The notes below the pieces were generated by a model, which saw nothing but the letters and a program-made list of their open reading frames with translations, was not told where the DNA came from and did not search any database. From NCBI GenBank assembly GCA_009922685.1, contig RFVA01000012.1, forward strand, positions 1-50,430: a stretch of 50,430 nucleotides of DNA, written 5' to 3'. Made by a program: the position numbers and the translations under genes. This document shows, piece by piece, positions 35,971 to 44,642 of this stretch (positions are counted from its first letter, which is position 1; the number at the start of each line of letters is the position of its first letter). The DNA is from Gammaproteobacteria bacterium (GTDB lineage: Bacteria; Pseudomonadota; Gammaproteobacteria; Methylococcales; Methylococcaceae).

Positions 35971-36555
35971 TTAAGCTTCCTTTTTCTTCAGGAACTTGTC
36001 GACAGACGCCTTGAAGCCAGCATTCGACAAATAGAAAAGGTAGCCACCCGCAAGCAGCATCGTGAGGACCACGACGATCACGCTGGTTGAGACTCCGGCC
36101 TGACCCTTACCCACGGTGAATCCAATGTGTTCGTCAACCTTCTGGCCTTCGTTGACCAGGGTGATGTGAACACGGTATTTACCGGCCTCGGTAAAATTGA
36201 TATTGGAATTGAAGGTCCCGTTAGAGTGGGTGCTGGGTTCCTGATAGAAAATACGGGTTCCCTCAGGCTCCTTCGTGATTTCAAATTCGACGGTCATGTT
36301 ACGAAGTGCCTTGCCTTCGTAATCGAAGACTACCGTCGTCTGGCCAAGCTCAGGAATGGTGTTGCAGTACTCCGTCGTTCCTGTGAGCTGCGGCTGGTAA
36401 GCGGTGAAATGCACCAGATGTGAACCAATCTGCACACGACATTGATCAGTGTCGACGCTGGCGCCGCCATGTGACCACGCGTTGATGGGGAGGATGCTAA
36501 CCGCCAGCAAACCCAGGGCGGCAAGGCTTTTCTTCATAGAATCGAAATTGCGCAT
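35971..36555 (-). CDS. PmoD/AmoD-like membrane-anchored copper protein
   Basis: A 194-residue protein from the ATG at 36553-36555, which has GAGGGA upstream. The signal peptide ends near INAWS. The periplasmic domain holds CRVQIGSHLVHFTAYQPQ, then Cys64 in TEYCNTIPE and VVFDYEGKALRNM. This follows the pattern C-x9-H-x14-C (Cys39, His49, Cys64) and the HFTxYQP and L-R-x-M blocks I associate with PmoD/AmoD of methane and ammonia oxidisers, which bind copper. The residue before the His, Met in the pattern I recall, is Val48 here. A single helix at 156-176 and a Lys-rich tail anchor it. It is the first gene of the copper operon. A divergent paralogue of PmoD is more likely than PmoD itself. Confidence 0.7.
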   Translation of the reverse strand: MRNFDSMKKSLAALGLLAVSILPINAWSHGGASVDTDQCRVQIGSHLVHFTAYQPQLTGTTEYCNTIPELGQTTVVFDYEGKALRNMTVEFEITKEPEGTRIFYQEPSTHSNGTFNSNINFTEAGKYRVHITLVNEGQKVDEHIGFTVGKGQAGVSTSVIVVVLTMLLAGGYLFYLSNAGFKASVDKFLKKKEA

Positions 36556-36940
36556 GTTCTGTTCCCTCACTCGATTTTGTTATGTCAATTGTTATTGTCT
36601 TTGATATGGTGCCGTCTGAAGCTTGAAGAGGGACAACACTTAGGGTCCCCGCTTAATGATCAATCCTTCGAATATACCGAAGCTCCTCGGACAGTACAAC
36701 CAAACATCAATTAAGGCTGAAGGTGTTCCCCTTAGGATTCCAGTCCAAAAAGCCGTTTGATCTTACAAGGCTATGGACAGAGCCTGCACTTTAAAGTTCA
36801 CCTTTTAAAGGCCAGACCGATCGTTTTCAGTGAATGAACCCATCATCGTGAAGGTTTTGATCCATCAACCCAAGCCCTTCATTGAGGGATTCGGTTTATC
36901 CTTTCCTCTTTAAACCATAAAAGTCATAGCGCCTCAATCC
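36556..36940. other. Divergent intergenic region, copper operon / helicase operon
   Basis: A 385-base region that should hold both promoters. It contains no ORF with a ribosome binding site. A TTGACA hexamer on the minus strand near 36585-36580 is too close to the start for a standard promoter. No convincing copper-responsive operator was seen. Confidence 0.4.
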
Positions 36941-37675
36941 ATGTTTCGTTCTGATCGAACTTATCTCTGCCTTTGGGCCGCCTTGATGGGAGGCTGCAGT
37001 ACCCCTTCTGTGGTTCCTCCGTATCCGGCCCCGACGGTGCGCCCCTTGATGACCCCGTCAATTAAAGAAAAGGTTACTGAAGAAACCGTTCCTCCACCCA
37101 AAAAAACGACCACAGAGGCACTTCCTGAAGAAGCTATCCCGCATAATCTTCCGACTGAGCCCTTACCGCCTGGGGCATCATCATCACCCTACGGCATTGA
37201 CCCTATTCCAACCAATGGCTTATCTGAAATGACGACAGAGAGTCCAGCCATAGAAAGCGATCTCCCAAAAGAATCCTCTTTGTACGATGCGGGCGCTCCA
37301 ACGGCATACCCCGATAGGCCAATGAAACCGCCGGAAATCAAAAAATTCTTCACGCTTCAAGCACCGCCCGCCGTCGCGGCTCTTGAATCGGATATTGAAG
37401 ACAGTTTTAAGGGCCATAACTATAAAAATGCAGCGGCCCAGTTGGAGCGTGCGATTCGGATACAGCCAAAGAATCCTGAACTTTGGCATGTACTCGCTGA
37501 GGTTAGGCTGCGTGAGCGGCAACCGGGACTTGCTGAAGACCTTGCGAAGAAATCCAATGCTATGGCCAAAAATCAAGTGGAATTAATTCAGAGCAATTGG
37601 ATCATTATTGCTGAAGCGAGGCGCCAAAAGGGAGACGTTCAAGGGGCCTCAGAAGCGGCGGCAAAAACCTGGTGA
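36941..37675 (+). CDS. TPR lipoprotein
   Basis: A 244-residue protein. The lipobox LMGGCS puts the lipid on Cys19. A long Pro/Thr/Glu-rich low-complexity linker (about residues 22-145) reaches from the membrane to a C-terminal domain with two TPR-like helical pairs (YKNAAAQLERAIRIQPKNPE, then RERQPGLAEDLAKKSNAMA). Such proteins act as scaffolds in the cell envelope. Its stop overlaps the start of the helicase gene (GTGA), so it is translationally coupled to it even though the functions seem unrelated. Exact role unknown. Confidence 0.8.
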   Translation: MFRSDRTYLCLWAALMGGCSTPSVVPPYPAPTVRPLMTPSIKEKVTEETVPPPKKTTTEALPEEAIPHNLPTEPLPPGASSSPYGIDPIPTNGLSEMTTESPAIESDLPKESSLYDAGAPTAYPDRPMKPPEIKKFFTLQAPPAVAALESDIEDSFKGHNYKNAAAQLERAIRIQPKNPELWHVLAEVRLRERQPGLAEDLAKKSNAMAKNQVELIQSNWIIIAEARRQKGDVQGASEAAAKTW

Positions 37676-39603
37676 ACATGCCCATTTCTGACCTCTTTAG
37701 CCCTCAAGGGGCGCTTTCAAAGTCTCTTTCTGGATTCCAATCAAGGGCTGGTCAGTTGGAGATGGCTGAATGCGTTCAATCCGCTATTCTCGGGGGAAGT
37801 GTCCTGGTTGCAGAAGCCGGTACCGGCACCGGAAAAACTCTGGCCTATTTGGTTCCCGCTCTCTTGGCTGGCAAGAAAACCTTGATCTCAACAGCCACCA
37901 AAACTTTGCAAGATCAGCTTTTTAAGAAAGACCTTCCGGCGGTTAGAAAGGCATTAGGGACCTCCCTCCGTATCGCCCTACTAAAAGGTCGCAGTAATTA
38001 TCTTTGTCTCTACCGAGTTGAGAACCATCTTGGTTTTAAAGGGGGTATGGGGCTCCTAGATGCGCGCCATCTTGAAACCATCAGGCGTTGGGCCAAAGTA
38101 ACACGCACTGGTGATATTGCAGAAGTGCAGGATGTTCCTGAGCAGTCACCGCTCTGGTCCCAGGCGACTTCGACGGTCGATAACTGCCTTGGATCTGAAT
38201 GTCCTAAAGCCAATGATTGTTTTCTTTTAAGGGCAAGATCACTGGCCCGTGAAGCAGACCTTTTAGTCGTCAATCATCACCTTTTATGGGCTGATTGGAC
38301 GATTCGCCAAGAAGGGCAGGGGGAGCTTTTCCCTGAGATGGAAGCGATCGTGGTGGATGAGGCCCATCAATTCCAAGAATCAGCGGCCCAATTTCTAGGT
38401 CTCCGATTGAGTTCTCGTCAGTTTAAGGAATGGATCAGTGATCTTGCGGTTGAGCAAGGCCGAGAAGCGCCTGATGTCGCAGAACTATTAGAGCAAGCGG
38501 CACTTCTTGATCGGGCGGTCGATGATTTTAGGCTCTGTCTCGGGGTTGATGGCCTTAGGCAGCCTTTTCAAGGCCTCTCTCAGCGGCCTGATGTGGTTGA
38601 GCGCTTGAAGGTCCTTCAGGATCAACTGCTTGATCTTAAAGAGACACTGAAACCTTTGATGGTGCGCGGGAAAGGGCTTGAAACGTGTTACCAGAGAATC
38701 TCTGATCTCATCGGACGCCTTCACGATGTTTTGGATCAAACGGCTTTAGGGCATGTCATCTGGTTTGAGACACGCAAAAACGGTTTCTCACTCAACCGCA
38801 CGCCCATCGATATCTCAGCAGAGTTCCAAGCTTTAAGGGCCGCCAGACCAACAGCTTGGATCTTCACGTCGGCGACCTTGACGGTTGACGGCGACTTCGC
38901 TCATTTTCATCGGGAGCTCGGGATTACGGAATCGATTTCAAAATCGTGGGAGAGCCCTTTTGATTATCGCCAAAATAGCCTTCTCTATCTTCCAGAGGGC
39001 CTACCAGATCCAAATGATCAGCGCTACGTTGAGGCGGTGATCAACGCCGCTATTCCGGTTCTTAAAGCCAGTGCCGGAAGAGCCTTTTTGCTGTTCACCT
39101 CCCATCACGCCCTAGGTCAAGCAGCCCGATTGATTGCCCGACAGATTGATTACCCTCTATTCATCCAAGGTCAGCAGCCTAAGGCGCTTCTTTTAGATGC
39201 TTTTAAGCGGTCTGAACATGGGGTCCTCCTCGGCACATCCACCTTTTGGGAAGGGGTCGATGTGCAAGGCTCGGCCCTTTCGTGTGTGATCATCGATAAA
39301 CTCCCCTTCGCATCGCCCAGCGATCCGGTGCTTAATGCCAAACTGACCTCGCTCCGAGACCAGGGAATCAACCCCTTCATGTCGTACCAGCTTCCACAAG
39401 CTATCATCATGTTAAAACAGGGCGTTGGTCGCTTGATTCGCGATCACCAAGACCGAGGAGTGCTGGTTCTTTGTGATCCAAGACTTCGCTCAAAACCCTA
39501 TGGAAAGCGATTCATTGATAGTTTGCCACCGATCCCAAGCAGCCACGATATTAGAGATATTCAGCGTTTTTTTTTAGAGGCAGGGCCAATCTCTCCTTTA
39601 TGA
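37672..39603 (+). CDS. yoaA: DinG/YoaA-family iron-sulfur DNA helicase
   Basis: A 643-residue XPD-type superfamily-2 helicase, the usual size of YoaA. Walker A is AEAGTGTGKT (Lys55), Walker B is VVDEAHQF, and the later motifs FTSATLTVDG and GVGRLIRDHQDRGVLVL are present. The iron-sulfur cysteines lie in NYLCLYR and in NCLGSECPKANDCF, between Walker A and B. It unwinds damaged or forked DNA in the 5'-3' direction. Start is GTG overlapping the TPR gene; an ATG two codons later is possible. It overlaps tsaB by ATGA. Confidence 0.93.
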   Translation: MNMPISDLFSPQGALSKSLSGFQSRAGQLEMAECVQSAILGGSVLVAEAGTGTGKTLAYLVPALLAGKKTLISTATKTLQDQLFKKDLPAVRKALGTSLRIALLKGRSNYLCLYRVENHLGFKGGMGLLDARHLETIRRWAKVTRTGDIAEVQDVPEQSPLWSQATSTVDNCLGSECPKANDCFLLRARSLAREADLLVVNHHLLWADWTIRQEGQGELFPEMEAIVVDEAHQFQESAAQFLGLRLSSRQFKEWISDLAVEQGREAPDVAELLEQAALLDRAVDDFRLCLGVDGLRQPFQGLSQRPDVVERLKVLQDQLLDLKETLKPLMVRGKGLETCYQRISDLIGRLHDVLDQTALGHVIWFETRKNGFSLNRTPIDISAEFQALRAARPTAWIFTSATLTVDGDFAHFHRELGITESISKSWESPFDYRQNSLLYLPEGLPDPNDQRYVEAVINAAIPVLKASAGRAFLLFTSHHALGQAARLIARQIDYPLFIQGQQPKALLLDAFKRSEHGVLLGTSTFWEGVDVQGSALSCVIIDKLPFASPSDPVLNAKLTSLRDQGINPFMSYQLPQAIIMLKQGVGRLIRDHQDRGVLVLCDPRLRSKPYGKRFIDSLPPIPSSHDIRDIQRFFLEAGPISPL

Positions 39604-40298
39604 AACTTTTAGCCATCGATACCGCGACGGAGGCCTGCTCGGCAGCACTGCTTCTAGATCATCAATGGATCGAACGATTTGAAATTGCCCCCAGGCAGCA
39701 TAATCAACTGATTCTTGGCATGGTTCAATCGGTGTTGGATGAAGCGGACCTCAGTCTAAACGCATTAGATGGGATTGCTTTTGGCGCGGGGCCAGGTTCC
39801 TTTACCGGTATTCGAATCGCCGCCGGGGTGGCACAGGGACTCGCTTTTGGGCTGGGTCTTCACGTGGCGCCCATATCCACCTTGAAGGCGATGGCGTTTG
39901 AGGCCTTCAGTAAGCACACACATGAGCTTGCTGCAGTCGCCATCGATGCCCGTATGGAAGAAATCTACTGGGGCATTTATCGCCGTCTCACAGATGGATC
40001 CCTTGATGCCCTCATTGAGGATCAAGTAATTCGCCCAGAGGATGTGCTGATGCCTGATGGCAAAAACATGTTGGCGGTCGGTACCGGATGGGCAACCTAT
40101 GGTGACCTCCTTACAGCAAAGACCCAGACCCTCAACACCCTCATTGAACCTCAGACCTTCCCGAGAGCATCAGCGATCGCACAGTTGGGAGCAATCGTTC
40201 TAGCCAACGAAGAGGGGGTCCCACCCGAGTCGGTGTTACCCCTTTATCTGAGGAACAACGTCGCTAAAAAAATGGCCGAACGATTCAGAGTAGAATGA
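39600..40298 (+). CDS. tsaB: tRNA t6A biosynthesis protein TsaB
   Basis: A 232-residue protein of the TsaB/YeaZ family, ASKHA fold. The N-terminal LLAIDTATEACSAALL, the HNQLILGMVQSVL block and the GPGSFTGIRIAAGVAQGLA block are diagnostic. It forms a complex with TsaD and TsaE that transfers threonylcarbamoyl to A37 of ANN-decoding tRNAs. It overlaps the helicase by ATGA, and the next gene, a YciO/Sua5-type protein, is related to the enzyme making the threonylcarbamoyl-AMP donor. Confidence 0.96.
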   Translation: MKLLAIDTATEACSAALLLDHQWIERFEIAPRQHNQLILGMVQSVLDEADLSLNALDGIAFGAGPGSFTGIRIAAGVAQGLAFGLGLHVAPISTLKAMAFEAFSKHTHELAAVAIDARMEEIYWGIYRRLTDGSLDALIEDQVIRPEDVLMPDGKNMLAVGTGWATYGDLLTAKTQTLNTLIEPQTFPRASAIAQLGAIVLANEEGVPPESVLPLYLRNNVAKKMAERFRVE

Positions 40299-40302
40299 CG
40301 TC

Positions 40303-40923
40303 ATGTCACAGTATTTCGAGATACATTCCCAAAACCCCCAAGGTCGGCTCATCAAGCGAACCGCGGAAATTCTCTTGAAGGGCGGGATCATCATCTATCC
40401 CACGGACTCTTCCTACGCGCTTGGATGCCGAATGGATAACAAGGAGGGTCTTGAGCGGATCCGAAGGATTAGGCGATTGGGTGAAGATCACAATTTCACC
40501 CTGATTTGTCGAGATATTTCTGAAATATCCACCTTTGCTAAGATCAATAACGAAGCCTTCAGACTCATCAAATCGATGACTCCAGGCCCCTTCACCTTCA
40601 TTCTTGAGGCGACCAAGGAAACTCCGAAGCGACTCCAGCACTCCAAGAATAAAACGATTGGCATTCGTTTGCCGGACGACCCGATCACCGAAGCGATCGT
40701 GTTGGAGATGGGCGAGCCTCTTTTTAGTACCACGCTGATTCTTCCAGATCATGAAACCGCGATGAGCGATCCTCTAGAGATGCGTGATCGACTTCAAAAG
40801 GAAGTGGATCTCGTCATTGATGCCGGCATCATCGTTTACGAACCGACGACCATTATCAACCTCACGGGAGAGCATGCCGAGATTACCCGACAGGGTAAGG
40901 GCATTGCGAACAATCTCCATTAA
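40303..40923 (+). CDS. yciO: YciO/Sua5/YrdC-family protein
   Basis: A 206-residue protein with the Sua5-YciO-YrdC double-stranded RNA-binding/nucleotide fold: GGIIIYPTDSSYALGC, RIRRIRRLGEDHNFTLIC, SMTPGPFTFILEATKETPK and TIGIRLPDDP. The YciO branch is suggested by the length and by the KRTAEILLKGG start. Proteins of this family make threonylcarbamoyl-AMP from threonine, bicarbonate and ATP. It follows tsaB by four bases. It could be the only such enzyme here, or a partner of a TsaC elsewhere. Confidence 0.88.
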   Translation: MSQYFEIHSQNPQGRLIKRTAEILLKGGIIIYPTDSSYALGCRMDNKEGLERIRRIRRLGEDHNFTLICRDISEISTFAKINNEAFRLIKSMTPGPFTFILEATKETPKRLQHSKNKTIGIRLPDDPITEAIVLEMGEPLFSTTLILPDHETAMSDPLEMRDRLQKEVDLVIDAGIIVYEPTTIINLTGEHAEITRQGKGIANNLH

Positions 40924-40956
40924 AAACAACGTAAGCTTTTTATTAGGGCACCCCTC

Positions 40957-41616
40957 ATGGAAACCGAACTTCTTTCAACGGAACAGCTGATAATTATCAA
41001 GGTGTTGCCCCTCCTTTTTGCGATTACCATGCACGAGGTGGCGCATGGGTATGTCGCTAAACTCTTAGGCGATGATACCGCGCAGCGTCTTGGTCGACTT
41101 TCCCTGAACCCGCTCGCGCACATTGATCCTCTCGGTACGGTGATCCTCCCTGGACTCATGCTGGCGATGGGCGGACACTTCATTTTCGGCTGGGCTAAAC
41201 CGGTTCCCATCAATGGTGGTCGGCTGACTAAAAATCCCCGTTGGGGCATGACCATGGTCGCGTTGGCTGGACCTTCCGCGAATCTTTTGATGTCGTTGTT
41301 CTGGGCTTTACTGATTCATTTAGCGGATGTCATCCCCAATGAGCTCTATGCGGTCGCCCTGGTTGAGATGTGTAAGTTCGGCATCATGTTCAACATTCTT
41401 CTCGCGGTCTTCAACATGATTCCTATTCCACCGCTCGATGGTGGGCGCGTGTTGGTTGAAATCCTCCCTTACAACATGGCGCAGAAGTTCAGTCAGATCG
41501 AACCTTATGGGTTTTATATCCTTCTGGGGCTCATGTTTTCTGGGATCATCAATATTTTTGTCGCCATCCCGATGCATTTGTTGCGGACCTTGATGATGGC
41601 GGTTGCAGGGTTTTGA
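40957..41616 (+). CDS. Site-2-protease-type (M50) membrane metalloprotease
   Basis: A 219-residue short M50 protease. The zinc motif HEVAHG is in the first helix (residues 25-30), and the second active-site block NMIPIPPLDGGRV supplies the Asp ligand. The GDDTAQRLGRLSLNPLAHIDPLGT stretch is typical of the YwhC-like small S2P group. Such enzymes cut within membrane helices; a substrate is not known. It lacks a PDZ domain. It lies before scpA with a TGA/TTG overlap, a conserved order in gammaproteobacteria. Confidence 0.9.
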   Translation: METELLSTEQLIIIKVLPLLFAITMHEVAHGYVAKLLGDDTAQRLGRLSLNPLAHIDPLGTVILPGLMLAMGGHFIFGWAKPVPINGGRLTKNPRWGMTMVALAGPSANLLMSLFWALLIHLADVIPNELYAVALVEMCKFGIMFNILLAVFNMIPIPPLDGGRVLVEILPYNMAQKFSQIEPYGFYILLGLMFSGIINIFVAIPMHLLRTLMMAVAGF

Positions 41617-42485
41617 ACCCGATGACCGAAGGCTCGGTAGAGGAGGGGACGGCTGTTTTAGTTTCACCTCATGAAGGTCTTAAGGGGAGCCCGCTGGCGA
41701 TGGTCATGGGTGCTCCCCTCCATGACTTTCCTGAAGATCTTTATATTCCGCCGGATGCTTTGGAGGTTTTTCTCGAGACGTTCGAAGGCCCCCTCGATCT
41801 TTTGTTGTACTTAATAAGGCGTCAAGGATTTTCGATTGTTGACATCCCTGTCGCCGACATTACCCGACAGTACATCACCTATATTGAGATGATGGGGGAG
41901 CTTAAGATTGAGCTTGCCGCTGAATACCTCCTGATGGCAGCCATTCTCGCCGAAATCAAATCTCGCCTCTTGTTGCCTCGGCCAGAAGAAGCGGTAGATG
42001 AAGAGCATGATCCGAGGGCCGAATTGATTCGTCGTCTGCAGGAGTATGAGCGATTCAAAGCCGCTGCTGTCGACATGGATATGTTGACCCGACTCGAGCG
42101 AGATGTGCATGAGATCTCCTGCGATACCAGTCAGATCAAGATCAACAAAGTGTACCCGGATGTCGATCTCCACGAAGTCCTTGCAGCATTCAAAGAGGTA
42201 TTGAAACGCGCGGATCGAATGACACACCATCATATCCAACGAGAACCCTTATCGGTTCGCGAAAGGATGACAGGGATCTTGAATCAGCTTAAGACCTTAG
42301 GTCGTCTTCCTTTTTCAGCACTGTTCGATGTCAGCGAGGGAAGGGCAGGGGTTGTTGTCGCATTCTTGGCCATTTTGGAAATGAGCAAGGAGCGGATCAT
42401 TGAAATCATGCAAGAAGAGCCTCTTGGTCCTCTTGAGGTTCGCTCGCTCATCCGTAGTGAAGAAGAGGCGCCCCATTGGAACTGA
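41613..42485 (+). CDS. scpA: Segregation and condensation protein A
   Basis: A 290-residue kleisin-like subunit that bridges SMC and ScpB in chromosome condensation. The EVFLETFEGPLDLLLYLIRRQ block and AAILAEIKSRLLLPRPEE are diagnostic, and the C-terminal winged-helix part contains FSALFDVSEGRAGVVVAFLAILE. The ORF opens with TTG overlapping the previous stop; an ATG three codons later (41622) is an alternative. The first 45 residues are variable. It overlaps scpB by ten bases. Confidence 0.94.
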   Translation: MNPMTEGSVEEGTAVLVSPHEGLKGSPLAMVMGAPLHDFPEDLYIPPDALEVFLETFEGPLDLLLYLIRRQGFSIVDIPVADITRQYITYIEMMGELKIELAAEYLLMAAILAEIKSRLLLPRPEEAVDEEHDPRAELIRRLQEYERFKAAAVDMDMLTRLERDVHEISCDTSQIKINKVYPDVDLHEVLAAFKEVLKRADRMTHHHIQREPLSVRERMTGILNQLKTLGRLPFSALFDVSEGRAGVVVAFLAILEMSKERIIEIMQEEPLGPLEVRSLIRSEEEAPHWN

Positions 42486-43099
42486 AGAATATTCTTGAGG
42501 CCGCCCTGATGGCCTCAGGACGGCCATTGACGCTCGATGAGCTTGGACGCCTCTTTGACGACAAAGATCAGCCTGATCAGAGACTGTTGCTGGCCGCTCT
42601 GGAGCAGGTCGAAGCCGACTATCAATCCCGTCCACTTGAACTTAAAAAGGTGGCCAGTGGGTATCGATTGCAGGTCCGAGAGGCCTATTCCCCTTGGGTT
42701 TCAAGACTCTTTGAAGAGCGGCCAGGGCGTTATTCCAGGGCTTTTCTCGAAACATTAGCGATTATTGCCTACCGTCAACCGGCTACTCGAGGGGAAATTG
42801 AAGACATTCGAGGCGTCGCGGTCAGTAGCGGCATCATTAAGACGATGCTTGAGCGAGAATGGATCGAGGTGATTGGCCATAAGGAAGTGCCAGGACGGCC
42901 CGCTTTATTTGGAACGACACCATTTTTTTTAGACTACTTTGGCCTCACATCCCTCTCAGAATTGCCGCCGCTTCAAGACTTTATTGACCAATCTGCCAGT
43001 GACTCTGCTGGAGTTGATCGTCTCCTAGCCTCCATGAATGAACCCCAAACCGCCGGGAGGGCGGATAGCCCCCTTGAGATAAATGATAGACATGAGTGA
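42476..43099 (+). CDS. scpB: Segregation and condensation protein B
   Basis: A 207-residue tandem winged-helix protein. Blocks LEAALMASGRPLTLDELGRLF, KVASGYRLQVREAYSPWV, LETLAIIAYRQPATRGEIE and VPGRPALFGTTPFFLDYFGL are typical of ScpB. It works with ScpA and SMC. The start is TTG within the end of scpA (CATTGGAACTGA), the first codon that gives the conserved N-terminus. It overlaps rluB by 17 bases. Confidence 0.94.
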   Translation: MELKNILEAALMASGRPLTLDELGRLFDDKDQPDQRLLLAALEQVEADYQSRPLELKKVASGYRLQVREAYSPWVSRLFEERPGRYSRAFLETLAIIAYRQPATRGEIEDIRGVAVSSGIIKTMLEREWIEVIGHKEVPGRPALFGTTPFFLDYFGLTSLSELPPLQDFIDQSASDSAGVDRLLASMNEPQTAGRADSPLEINDRHE

Positions 43100-43970
43100 A
43101 AAGTCGAGTAGCGATCAGAAGGACCCATCCGGGGAACGATTACAAAAGGTTCTGGCCCGCTTAGGCCTCGCATCGAGACGGGAAATCGAAGATTGGATCC
43201 GAAATGGCCGTATTACCCTCAATGGTCAATACGCCAAACTGGGCGATCGTTGTCAACCAGGTGATCGATTGACCGTCAATGGTCGTGCCATTGATCTTGA
43301 CGCTCTGGATGAGCCCACACGGGTCTTGATGTACCACAAGCCGACGGGAGAGGTGGTTACCCGCCGCGATCCAGAGGGTCGCCCTGTGATCTTCACGCAA
43401 TTGCCGCGTCCTTCAAGGGGGCGTTGGATTGCTATTGGTCGTCTCGACATTAATACCCAAGGTCTTTTGCTCGTGACAAATAATGGCGAATTAGCCAATC
43501 GGATGATGCACCCATCTCATGAAATTGAGCGCGAATATGCGGTCAGAGTGCTGGGTCAGATTGATGACAGAATGCTCGAAAGGCTCACCACCGCCGTGGA
43601 ACTTGAAGATGGTGTTGCACAATTCGACAGCATCAGAAATGCAGGTGGCGATGGGGCCAATCAATGGTTTCATGTGACGCTTCGTGAAGGACGTAATCGC
43701 ATTGTGAGGCGCTTATGGGAATCCCAGGGTGTCGTTGTCAGTCGGTTAATGCGTATTCGATTTGGGAGCATTGAATTGCCACCGAGGTTACGTGCCCGAA
43801 CCTTCATGGAGCTCCCCGATGAACTGATTGAGCGGATGCTGCTGGATGTGGGTCTACCGTTTGAGAAAAAAACAGCCGATCCTAAATCGAAACTCAAAGC
43901 AGAGACGCCTAAGAAGCATACTTCACCAAAATCACCACGGGGTTCATCATCCTTTAGACGTGGTCGTTAA
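43083..43970 (+). CDS. rluB: 23S rRNA pseudouridine synthase RluB
   Basis: A 295-residue enzyme with an N-terminal S4 RNA-binding domain (RLQKVLARLGLASRREIEDW) and the RsuA/RluB/E/F catalytic domain. The catalytic Asp is in GRLDINTQGLLLVTNNGE. A basic, Ser/Lys-rich tail follows, as is common in RluB. It makes pseudouridine in 23S rRNA helix 89. Start is ATG 43083, inside the end of scpB; ATG 43092 is an alternative. It ends the long coupled operon. Confidence 0.92.
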   Translation: MIDMSEKSSSDQKDPSGERLQKVLARLGLASRREIEDWIRNGRITLNGQYAKLGDRCQPGDRLTVNGRAIDLDALDEPTRVLMYHKPTGEVVTRRDPEGRPVIFTQLPRPSRGRWIAIGRLDINTQGLLLVTNNGELANRMMHPSHEIEREYAVRVLGQIDDRMLERLTTAVELEDGVAQFDSIRNAGGDGANQWFHVTLREGRNRIVRRLWESQGVVVSRLMRIRFGSIELPPRLRARTFMELPDELIERMLLDVGLPFEKKTADPKSKLKAETPKKHTSPKSPRGSSSFRRGR

Positions 43971-44039
43971 TGATCAGGTGGGCTGATCCCGCCACGAAGA
44001 TCGAGGGCCTCCGGGGAGCCAAGCTTTAAACACTTTACA

Positions 44040-44077
44040 TTGACCCGTCCATGATAATGCGCATAATGTATATTATG
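44040..44077 (+). promoter_or_regulatory. Probable promoter with inverted repeat before cytochrome c
   Basis: TTGACC (44040-44045) and TAATGT (44064-44069), 18 bases apart, make a fair sigma-70 promoter. An inverted repeat, CATAAT-GTAT-ATTATG (44062-44077), overlaps the -10, so a dimeric repressor could act there. A TTGAT-N4-ATAAA near-FNR site lies further down at 44100-44113. Confidence 0.45.
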
Positions 44078-44171
44078 TTAAATAAGGTGGATGTGTTGGT
44101 TTGATCGCGATAAAGAATCAGGTCATGGTATCTTTTGCATGGGGGGCTGTTTTAACCATGAGACTTACATT

Positions 44172-44483
44172 ATGAAATCCATTTCTACATTAGCCGTCAT
44201 GTCCTTGATGGCGTTGACCTTGACCAGTTTTGAGGCCACTGCAGATGAGGCGCTTGCAAAAAGTAAGGGCTGCCTTAACTGCCACGGTATCGACAACAAA
44301 ATTGTCGGCCCCGCCTACAAGGATGTCGCCAAAAAATATCAAGGGCAGAACGTCACCGATCAGCTCGCTAATAAGGTCATGAAAGGCGGTGGTGGTGTTT
44401 GGGGCGGCATGGCGATGCCACCTAATGCGGTCACCCCTGATGAGGCTAAGCAGTTGGTGACGTGGGTTTTAGGCCTTAAGTAA
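44172..44483 (+). CDS. Small periplasmic class I cytochrome c
   Basis: A 103-residue protein from ATG 44172, where the signal peptide begins. Heme binding motif CLNCH is at residues 34-38, and the axial Met is in GMAMPPNAV (Met82 likely). The size and the KSKGCLNCH ... GPAYKDVAKKYQG ... pattern match c-551/c8-type cytochromes. It would carry electrons in the periplasm, for instance from methanol dehydrogenase or the copper proteins to the terminal oxidase. The longer frame from 44091 adds a non-signal extension and is rejected. Confidence 0.93.
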   Translation: MKSISTLAVMSLMALTLTSFEATADEALAKSKGCLNCHGIDNKIVGPAYKDVAKKYQGQNVTDQLANKVMKGGGGVWGGMAMPPNAVTPDEAKQLVTWVLGLK

Positions 44484-44642
44484 GAGTAAAGATATTTGGG
44501 GGGCAGAAGGCGACCACCGAGTGCCCTGCTCCCTACTTCAATAGCGGTTGAGAGAATGTCATAAAAAACATGGAGTCAGTACTCAATGTATAGTTTTCGA
44601 TCGCCGTGATAGGGAAAATTTCATACCTCGCTTGACCCGACC

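Noticed and set aside
36575-36590. TTGACA on the minus strand as the copper-operon -35 box
   Set aside because: It is about 25 bases from the ATG, leaving no room for a -10 and a leader.
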